From Spirochaetae bacterium HGW-Spirochaetae-2 (lineage in GTDB: Bacteria > Spirochaetota > Spirochaetia > Sphaerochaetales > Sphaerochaetaceae), in the NCBI GenBank assembly GCA_002839355.1, contig PGXW01000006.1, forward strand, positions 29,879 to 93,878: 64,000 nt of DNA, read 5' to 3'. A program made the translations under genes and the position numbers. The notes under the pieces were generated by a model. It ran no database searches, had not been told where the DNA came from, and saw only the letters and a program-made list of their open reading frames with translations. Below are positions 8,777-15,270 of the stretch, piece after piece; the first letter of the stretch is position 1, and each line of letters opens with the position of its first letter.

Positions 8777-9646
8777 ATGATCCAGAACGCCAAAGTGTTG
8801 AACGAAAACGACCAGTTCGATGACGAGAACATCCTCTCCATGTACTTGAAAGAAATTAACCGCATACCACTTCTCACCCGTGAGGAAGAAGATACATTGG
8901 CAAGAAAATCCGCAGCAGGGGATGAGTTTGCCAGAAAACGGATGATAGAATCCAATTTGCGGTTTGTCGTGAATGTTGCCAAAAAATACCAGAACCAAGG
9001 AATGCCTCTGATCGATTTGATCAACGAAGGTAATATAGGGCTCATAAATGCCCTTGAAAAATATGATGTCGACCGTGGATACCACTTTATCAGTTACGCG
9101 GTCTGGTGGATCCGTCAGGCCATACTCAAAGCGATATGCGAGAAGTCCAGGACGGTCAGGCTTCCGTTGAACCGGGCCAACGAATTGGTCCAGATCCAGA
9201 AGATGCAGCGGAAGCTGATGCACGATACCGGGGATGATCCGACAATGGAAGAAATTGGAGAAGCCATGAATATGGATCCCCAATTGGTCGGTGACCTGCT
9301 CGCAATCAGCCGGGATATGGTGAGCCTCGACGCTCCGGTCTATGGCGATCCCTCGAATTCTACAGTCGGAGATTTTATCGAAGACAATTACCGTTCCGCC
9401 GAGGATGCGTTGATGGAGAAGTCCTTGCGAGACGACATCAATGAAGCGCTTGAGACACTCAGCGACAAGGAACGGGAAATCATCGAGATGCGGTTCGGTC
9501 TGAATGGAGCGATACCGATGTCCCTCAAGGAGATCGGCGAATTGTACAATCTGACCAAGGAACGCATCCGACAGATCGAGAAGAAAGCGATCGAGCGGAT
9601 GAAGCAACCGACGCGCCTGAAAGCGCTTGAATCATATACGGCTTAA
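8777..9646 (+). CDS. rpoS: RNA polymerase sigma-70 family factor (RpoS/short RpoD type)
   Basis: A 289-residue sigma factor with region 1.2 (ILSMYLKEINRIPLLT), region 2 (NLRFVVNVAKKYQNQG, DLINEGNIGLINALEKYD, FISYAVWWIRQAI), region 3 and region 4 (EREIIEMRFGL, LKEIGELYNLTKERIRQIE). It lacks region 1.1 and the long non-conserved insert of a typical primary sigma, so it is a compact group 1 or group 2 factor. The ATG at 8777 follows AGGAGG. The -24/-12 promoter upstream argues for an alternative factor under RpoN control, as rpoS is in Borrelia. The symbol reflects that analogy, not proven orthology. Confidence 0.85.
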   Translation: MIQNAKVLNENDQFDDENILSMYLKEINRIPLLTREEEDTLARKSAAGDEFARKRMIESNLRFVVNVAKKYQNQGMPLIDLINEGNIGLINALEKYDVDRGYHFISYAVWWIRQAILKAICEKSRTVRLPLNRANELVQIQKMQRKLMHDTGDDPTMEEIGEAMNMDPQLVGDLLAISRDMVSLDAPVYGDPSNSTVGDFIEDNYRSAEDALMEKSLRDDINEALETLSDKEREIIEMRFGLNGAIPMSLKEIGELYNLTKERIRQIEKKAIERMKQPTRLKALESYTA

Positions 9647-9655
9647 CCGCCCCGG

Positions 9656-9689
9656 AAACCCTCCTTGCATTGACAGGGAGGGTTTTCTC
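9656..9689 (+). terminator. Rho-independent terminator of the sigma factor gene
   Basis: AAACCCTCC (9656-9664) pairs with GGAGGGTTT (9677-9685) over a 12-nt loop and continues into TTTCT, 10 nt after the stop codon. Confidence 0.85.
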
Positions 9690-9712
9690 ATATAAATTGA
9701 TAACCACGAATT

Positions 9713-9868
9713 GATTGCCAAACGAAGCGAGGGGAAAGGGGCCATGCAATGGCCACTCTTCCGAGCGAGTGCAGGCAACGTAAGGTTCCATACCCAGCCC
9801 CTTGGGGCGGAAAAGGAGGCGAAGCCTCCTTGGTCCAGGGCTTGCCTTGGGGGGTGTTGATACCTTTC
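9713..9868 (+). repeat. Structured, dispersed intergenic element upstream of ppdK
   Basis: Its first 28 bases recur inverted at 1-28. The rest is rich in perfect hairpins: GGCCAT/ATGGCC (9740-9754), GCCCC/GGGGC (9797-9808) and AAGGAGGC/GCCTCCTT (9813-9831), inside a longer-range pairing AAGGT (9782-9786) with ACCTT (9862-9866). It codes for no convincing protein. It may be a palindromic repeat family or a structured RNA or leader of ppdK; I see no U-rich terminator at its end and do not recognise a known RNA family. Confidence 0.55.
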
Positions 9869-9905
9869 ATTATAAAAACTCAAATTAGAGGGGGGATTTC
9901 CATAC

Positions 9906-12605
9906 ATGGCAAACGCAAAGACGAAGTATGTGTATTTCTTTGGGGAAGGAAAAGCCGAAGGAACGGCGGCTATGAAAAGCCTGCTGGGCGGCAAGGGGGC
10001 GAATCTTGCGGACATGATGTCGATAGGGCTTCCTGTTCCTCCGGGATTCACGATCAGCACGGAAGCTTGTGCCTATTATAGTGCAAACAATAGTGAATAT
10101 CCTGCAGGCTTGCGTGAGGAAGTCCTGGAACATTTGCACCACTTGGAGAAAGTCATGGGTGCGAAGCTGGGGGACAGCGAGAATCCTTTGCTTGTTTCGG
10201 TCCGTTCCGGCGCAGCCCAATCCATGCCTGGGATGATGGACACCGTCCTCAACCTCGGTATGACTCCCGATTCGGCCAAAGCCTTGGCGAAAAAGACTGG
10301 AAACCCCCGTTTTGCATGGGATAGTTACCGACGTTTCATGCAGATGTTCGGAGATGTCGTGATGGGCGTTCCCCACGATGATTTCGAACATGCCTTGCAA
10401 TCGGTCAAGACGGAACGGAACCGTGAGTTCGATACCGATTTGGACGTCGACGACCTGCAGGAAGTGATCAAGCGCTATCGTGCCTTGTACAAGAAGAATA
10501 TCGGCGAGGATTTCCCGACCGACCCGATCGATCAGTTGTTCAAATCCATCAATGCCGTCTTCGGCTCGTGGAACAACGAGCGGGCGATCAAATACCGGCA
10601 GATGAACGATATCCGTGGATTGTTGGGCACCGCTGTCAATGTACAGTCGATGGTCTTCGGCAACATGGGTGCCACCAGTGGCACTGGTGTCGCCTTTACC
10701 CGTGACCCCTCCACCGGAGAGAACAAGTTCTATGGCGAGTATCTCATGAATGCCCAGGGCGAGGATGTTGTCGCGGGTATCCGTACTCCATTGACAATCG
10801 ATACGCTCAGGAAGGTCAACGAGAAGGTATATGACCAGTTGGTCGGTATCCGCGATCTGCTTGAGAAACATTACAAGGATATGCAGGATATCGAGTTCAC
10901 CATTCAGGAAGGTACGTTGTACATGTTGCAGACCCGCAATGGCAAACGTACTATCTTCAGCTGGCTCCGCTCGCAGGTGGAGATGGTCGAGGAAGGACTC
11001 ATTTCCAAGGAGACCGCAGTAGCCCGTGTTCCCGCAGGTGAATTCAACAAGTTGTTCGCTCCTGTATTGGACAGCGAGGACATTGCGAAGCGAAGCATTG
11101 TCGAGGTTGCCAAGGGATTGAATGCAAGTCCCGGCGGTGCATGCGGACAAGTGTATTTCTCCGCCGACAAGGCAGAGGAGATGGCTGCCCTTGGCAAGGA
11201 CGTGATTCTTGCCCGGATCGAGACCAGCCCCGAGGATATCGGTGGCATGGCTGTAGCCAAGGGTGTCATAACGACCCGTGGCGGTATGACCAGCCACGCG
11301 GCGGTCGTTGCCCGTGGTATGGGTTGCCCGTGTGTTTCCGGTGCCGGCGATATCGTGATCAATTATGCGAAGGGAACGCTGACCGTACAGGGCGAGATAG
11401 TGAAGGAAGGCGATTATATTTCGATCGACGGTTTTACCGGACAGGTCTTCAATGCCAAGATTCCCGTCAAACCTTCCGAAATTGTCCAGGTCCTCAATGG
11501 TGTGATGAAACCCGAGCATTCCCTGTTGTTCCAGAACTACAACACATTCATGAGCTATGCGGATGAAATCAGGACCTTGAAGGTCCGTACCAATGCCGAC
11601 ACACCGACCGATGCGCAGATGGCAGTCAAGCTGGGTGCCGAGGGAATCGGACTCTGCCGTACAGAGCACATGTTCTTCGGAGGCCAACGGATCATCAGCG
11701 TTAGAAAGATGATTCTGGCAAACAACAAGATCGAACGTGAACGTGCGCTCGCCGAGTTGTTGCCGATGCAGCGCAGCGACTTCGAAGAAATCTTCGCGGC
11801 CCTCAATGGCCTGCCGGCTACCGTACGTCTCCTCGATCCTCCTTTGCACGAGTTCTTGCCGAATGACCACACGAGCCGACATGAAATGGCACTGCAGTTG
11901 AATATCTCGGTTGATGAGATTGCCCAGAAGACCGCACAGCTGCACGAGTTCAATCCGATGCTCGGATTCCGTGGTTGCCGTTTGGCGATCATTTTCCCCG
12001 AAATCCTCCACATGCAGGTACGTGCGATTATCGAAGCAGCCTTGAATGTTGCCGAGAAGGGTATCGAGGTACATCCTGAGATCATGATCCCGCTTGTCGG
12101 ACACTACAAGGAATTCGAATACACCAAGAAGCATGCGATCGAGACAATCGAAAAAGTCTTCGCGGAACGCGGCAAGAAGGTCGAGTACAAGATTGGAACC
12201 ATGATCGAGGTTCCACGTGCAGCCATTACCGCCGACGAGATCGCGAAATCGGCTGAGTTCTTCAGTTTCGGCACCAACGACCTCACACAGATGACCTGTG
12301 GATTCTCCCGCGACGACGCGGCCAGCTTCCTCGGTCCCTATGTGAACGATACCGACAAGGGCTTCTATGAGTACGACCCGTTCGCTACGATCGATATCGA
12401 CGGAGTGGGCAAGTTGGTCAGCATGGCCTCCGAACTCGGACGCTCGGTGAACCCCAAGATCAAACTCGGTATCTGTGGTGAGCATGGCGGAGATCCCAAG
12501 ACCATCGCATTCTGCCAGAAGGTCGGTTTGGATTATGTTTCCTGTTCCCCATTCCGTGTGCCGGTCGCACGACTTGCCGCGGCACAAGCTGTGATCAACA
12601 AATAG
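9906..12605 (+). CDS. ppdK: Pyruvate, phosphate dikinase
   Basis: An 899-residue enzyme that interconverts pyruvate + ATP + phosphate and phosphoenolpyruvate + AMP + pyrophosphate. The ATP-grasp N-terminal domain shows KSLLGGKGANLADM and VSVRSGAAQSMPGMMDTVLN. The phosphohistidine domain has GGMTSHAAVVARGMGCPCV with the catalytic histidine. The C-terminal PEP-binding barrel has GLCRTEHMFF, FGTNDLTQM and GICGEHGGDP. Length is normal. It is monocistronic, between a structured leader and a strong terminator, and suits a pyrophosphate-based glycolysis of anaerobic spirochaetes. Confidence 0.97.
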   Translation: MANAKTKYVYFFGEGKAEGTAAMKSLLGGKGANLADMMSIGLPVPPGFTISTEACAYYSANNSEYPAGLREEVLEHLHHLEKVMGAKLGDSENPLLVSVRSGAAQSMPGMMDTVLNLGMTPDSAKALAKKTGNPRFAWDSYRRFMQMFGDVVMGVPHDDFEHALQSVKTERNREFDTDLDVDDLQEVIKRYRALYKKNIGEDFPTDPIDQLFKSINAVFGSWNNERAIKYRQMNDIRGLLGTAVNVQSMVFGNMGATSGTGVAFTRDPSTGENKFYGEYLMNAQGEDVVAGIRTPLTIDTLRKVNEKVYDQLVGIRDLLEKHYKDMQDIEFTIQEGTLYMLQTRNGKRTIFSWLRSQVEMVEEGLISKETAVARVPAGEFNKLFAPVLDSEDIAKRSIVEVAKGLNASPGGACGQVYFSADKAEEMAALGKDVILARIETSPEDIGGMAVAKGVITTRGGMTSHAAVVARGMGCPCVSGAGDIVINYAKGTLTVQGEIVKEGDYISIDGFTGQVFNAKIPVKPSEIVQVLNGVMKPEHSLLFQNYNTFMSYADEIRTLKVRTNADTPTDAQMAVKLGAEGIGLCRTEHMFFGGQRIISVRKMILANNKIERERALAELLPMQRSDFEEIFAALNGLPATVRLLDPPLHEFLPNDHTSRHEMALQLNISVDEIAQKTAQLHEFNPMLGFRGCRLAIIFPEILHMQVRAIIEAALNVAEKGIEVHPEIMIPLVGHYKEFEYTKKHAIETIEKVFAERGKKVEYKIGTMIEVPRAAITADEIAKSAEFFSFGTNDLTQMTCGFSRDDAASFLGPYVNDTDKGFYEYDPFATIDIDGVGKLVSMASELGRSVNPKIKLGICGEHGGDPKTIAFCQKVGLDYVSCSPFRVPVARLAAAQAVINK

Positions 12606-12631
12606 CCGTAATTACAACTATTGCATCTTAG

Positions 12632-12657
12632 GAGGCCGGTTCGAACGAACCGGCCTC
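12632..12657 (+). terminator. Terminator-like hairpin after ppdK
   Basis: A perfect 12-bp inverted repeat (GAGGCCGGTTCG / CGAACCGGCCTC) with a 2-nt spacer lies 26 nt after the stop. Only a weak T-rich stretch follows (TATCAATTTT). Confidence 0.65.
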
Positions 12658-12706
12658 TATCAATTTTCCGAATATGTATGGTAGAATACTCGTTTGGAGG
12701 TGTGCC

Positions 12707-12964
12707 ATGCGAACTCGCAAACGAATGTTTTCCGTTTCTCTTCTGGTGCTGTTAGTGGTGTGCCTGCTTTTGATACTGTTCACATCATGTGTCGGTTTCT
12801 CGTTCAGGACACCGGGGAAGCGTCCTTTCAAGGTCAAAACCCATGTGGTGAAAATCTCAGTATCGCACGCCGAAGTGCAAGACATGGAGTTGATCGGGAC
12901 AGAGCCTTCGTGGATAGGACCTTTGTTGATCGCCTCGAGGGATACGGAAGTACCCATGGCGTAG
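12707..12964 (+). CDS. Small predicted lipoprotein
   Basis: An 85-residue protein with a basic start (MRTRKRM), a hydrophobic segment of about 20 residues and a lipobox-like LFTSC, so it is probably lipidated at Cys31 or close to it. The mature part is about 55 residues and I do not recognise it. The ATG at 12707 follows GGAGG. It sits alone between ppdK and the convergent tag gene. Confidence 0.55.
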   Translation: MRTRKRMFSVSLLVLLVVCLLLILFTSCVGFSFRTPGKRPFKVKTHVVKISVSHAEVQDMELIGTEPSWIGPLLIASRDTEVPMA

Positions 12965-13020
12965 TCTGGACTTTACGTTGAGCGTACCTATCCCGAATAA
13001 CAGATGGCTGCTACCAATCG

Positions 13021-13584
13021 CTAGAGCCGACACACATACTTGTAACAGTATTCGTTGTGGTCGTTTATGATTCCCGCGGCTTGCAAATGCGAGTATATCG
13101 TGATGGACCCCAGAAATGAGCAGCCCCGTTTTTTCAGCTCGCGACTGATTTCATCGGACAATGCATTGCGTGCAGGCATATCCGTTCCATCCGCATGGCC
13201 GGGATACTCGACTGTCTTGCCATCGGTGAACGACCAGATGAAGGTATCGAACGATCCGAATTCCCGTTGTATTTCCATAAATACCCGTGCATTCTTGATG
13301 ATCGCCTCGATTTTCTTGCGGGAGTGTATTATTCCCCCACACTCCATGAGCCGTTGAATATCCAGCTCCCCGTAGGAGGCGATTCTTTCGTAATCGAACC
13401 GGTCGAAAGCCGAGCGCATCGCGTCGCGTTTCTTAAGTATTGTCAGCCAACTGAGTCCACATTGCATGACTTCGAGAGCCAAATATTCAAAGTGGATCCT
13501 GTCGTCGTGCACTGGATCTCCCCATTCGGCATCATGATAGGCAATAAGCAACGGACTGTCCCCAGTCCACCCACATCTATGCAT
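13021..13584 (-). CDS. tag: DNA-3-methyladenine glycosylase I
   Basis: A 187-residue base-excision repair glycosylase that removes 3-methyladenine. The zinc-ribbon ligands typical of Tag are visible: Cys4 in MHRCGW, His17 in YHDAEWG, and the C-terminal HNEYC pair. LEVMQCGLSWLTILKKR is the family helix-hairpin-helix region. The ATG at 13584 follows AGGGAG; the open frame extends 35 codons further upstream but that part overlaps the tcyP tail and is not needed. It lies 52 nt downstream of the transporter gene, probably co-transcribed. Confidence 0.92.
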   Translation of the reverse strand: MHRCGWTGDSPLLIAYHDAEWGDPVHDDRIHFEYLALEVMQCGLSWLTILKKRDAMRSAFDRFDYERIASYGELDIQRLMECGGIIHSRKKIEAIIKNARVFMEIQREFGSFDTFIWSFTDGKTVEYPGHADGTDMPARNALSDEISRELKKRGCSFLGSITIYSHLQAAGIINDHNEYCYKYVCRL

Positions 13585-13636
13585 GGTCAACTCCCTGCGT
13601 GTTGTTTTCCAACGGCTTCGACCGATTGTCGTGCAT

Positions 13637-14974
13637 CTACACGATAGCCTTGAAATCCTGCGTATTGAATGCTTCCCTATCGAATTCATCCAACGAATTC
13701 GCGACCAGGACCGAGGTCGTCATGTCGCCGGCCACATTGGTCATGGTCCTGAACATGTCGACGATGAAATCGACACCAGCCACCAGACCGACCGCCTCGA
13801 CAGGCAATCCGACCGTTGTCAGGGTGATGACGGTGAAAGCCGTGGCTCCCATTGGTACCGCCGCACTTCCCAGACTTGCAAGAACCGATACGATGACGAT
13901 CAGCACATACTGGGAGAGGCTAAGGTCGATGCCGAACGCATTAGCGGCAAACACCGCTACCATGGCTGGAAAGATTCCGCCACAGGCATCCATGTTCATG
14001 ACTGCACCGAGCGGGCCGACAAAGTTGGCAACACGGGAATTCACTTTCAATCTGTCGGTCATGGTACTGATGGTCATGGTCAACGATCCAAGGCTGGAGC
14101 GGCTGGAGAATGCCAGCAGCAGGGCAGGGCTGGCGGCACGATAGAACCGTATGGGATTCACCTTGGCCACCGAGGTAAGCAGTCCCCCGTACACCACACC
14201 CAATTGCACCAGGCAGGCGACCACCATGGCTACGACAAAGATACCAAGTGAAAGCAACGCCGACATTCCGGTGCTCGACAGCCAGTAGGTGGTAAGGCCG
14301 AGCACGCCGTAGGGGGTGAGTTTCAACACGATCTTGGTCAGTTGCATGACAATTTGCAGGAAGCTTTCCAGGATATCTTGGAACGGTTTGACTGCCTCGG
14401 GCTTCTTGGTCTTCACCATGATTGCGGATACTCCGATGAAGATGGAGAACACCACCAACGGGATCATGTTTGTCTCGGCGGCGGATTTGACGAAGTTCGA
14501 TGGGATGAAATTCCTGAATTGGGCGAACAGGTTGGTCACTGTACTGGCTTCCCGGGCAGCAAGATCCCCGATGGCCATTCCTGTACCGACAGAGAATATG
14601 TTGCCGACCAACAACCCGATGATTCCGGCAACTGTAGCGGTGAACAGGAAGATTCCGATAGTCCTGACACCCATTTGCTTCAGTTCGGAGGTATTGCTGA
14701 GTTTTATCAGGCCGGCGATTATGCTTGTCGGCACCAACGGAATGATCAGCATGCGCAGCAAATCGACATATCCGAAGCCGACCAGGGATACCCATCGGCG
14801 TACTTCCTGGTTGACGGTCTTCTCGGCAAGGAAGAACAATGCCAATCCGAATGCTGCTCCAAGCAGCAGGGCGATCAGTACCCGGATGGAAAAGGACAGG
14901 TGCATCTTGCTCTTGAGCAATACCAAGAAACCTATCAAGGCGACAAATCCGAGCATCCACAGAATCACTTGCAT
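13637..14974 (-). CDS. Dicarboxylate/amino acid:cation symporter, TcyP-like (cystine)
   Basis: A 445-residue membrane protein of the DAACS family with about eight transmembrane segments. Family signatures include LLRMLIIPLVPTSIIAGLI, the SSRSSLGSLTMT serine-rich hairpin and NFVGPLGAVMNMDACGG. The sequence looks closest to L-cystine transporters of the TcyP/YdjN branch, but substrate is inferred only by resemblance. The ATG at 14974 follows GGAGG. An upstream A+T-rich region with repeated motifs may control it. Confidence 0.85.
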   Translation of the reverse strand: MQVILWMLGFVALIGFLVLLKSKMHLSFSIRVLIALLLGAAFGLALFFLAEKTVNQEVRRWVSLVGFGYVDLLRMLIIPLVPTSIIAGLIKLSNTSELKQMGVRTIGIFLFTATVAGIIGLLVGNIFSVGTGMAIGDLAAREASTVTNLFAQFRNFIPSNFVKSAAETNMIPLVVFSIFIGVSAIMVKTKKPEAVKPFQDILESFLQIVMQLTKIVLKLTPYGVLGLTTYWLSSTGMSALLSLGIFVVAMVVACLVQLGVVYGGLLTSVAKVNPIRFYRAASPALLLAFSSRSSLGSLTMTISTMTDRLKVNSRVANFVGPLGAVMNMDACGGIFPAMVAVFAANAFGIDLSLSQYVLIVIVSVLASLGSAAVPMGATAFTVITLTTVGLPVEAVGLVAGVDFIVDMFRTMTNVAGDMTTSVLVANSLDEFDREAFNTQDFKAIV

Positions 14975-14990
14975 ACATACCTCCAAATTC

Positions 14991-15031
14991 TATAGCTGAT
15001 AAAATCTATAGATATACTATGATATAGCTGA
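14991..15031. promoter_or_regulatory. Paired TATAGCTGA motifs upstream of the symporter gene
   Basis: TATAGCTGA occurs at 14991-14999 and 15023-15031, 32 bp apart on the same strand, separated by CTATAG-type palindromes. They lie within 60 bp of the symporter start on the minus strand, where a promoter is expected, so they could be operator half-sites. Confidence 0.35.
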
Positions 15032-15224
15032 ATGTCCCACTGAAGTCAAGAACGTTCAGTGATTATCTTTTACAATAACGGTTGATGTGTGCTCAGTACA
15101 ATAGAAATTTTTACGTATCCTAAAGTTCTCTGGTTGGAACGCCCACCCCAAATGTTTGGCCAAAGGCAGATTACTATGATTATACCTATTTGTTGTCAAA
15201 TTTGATAACCTTATGAAGAAAAAC
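15032..15224. other. A+T-rich intergenic stretch before the cas operon
   Basis: No convincing gene is visible. A minus-strand open frame at 15056-15283 gives 75 residues of low credibility without a ribosome site. The stretch marks a drop in G+C relative to the genes on its left. Confidence 0.5.
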
Positions 15225-15252
15225 TTGATATCCAAAGCGATGCTATTATAAT
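15225..15252 (+). promoter_or_regulatory. Sigma-70-type promoter of the cas operon
   Basis: TTGATA (15225-15230), a 16-bp spacer and a perfect TATAAT (15247-15252). Transcription would start near 15260, about 35 nt before the likely cas3 start region. Confidence 0.65.
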
Positions 15253-15270
15253 AAAAATTGTAATTCAACT

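Noticed and set aside
10950-10985. Possible compensated frameshifts in ppdK (local segment IFSWLRSQVEMV unlike my recollection of the family)
   Set aside because: The reading frame is intact on both sides and I cannot verify the family consensus at this spot without an alignment.
9885-12587. A 900-codon open frame antisense to ppdK
   Set aside because: It mirrors the strong codon bias of ppdK; it has no ribosome site and encodes no recognisable domain. Similar long antisense frames lie opposite ileS, smc and the ABC-F gene.
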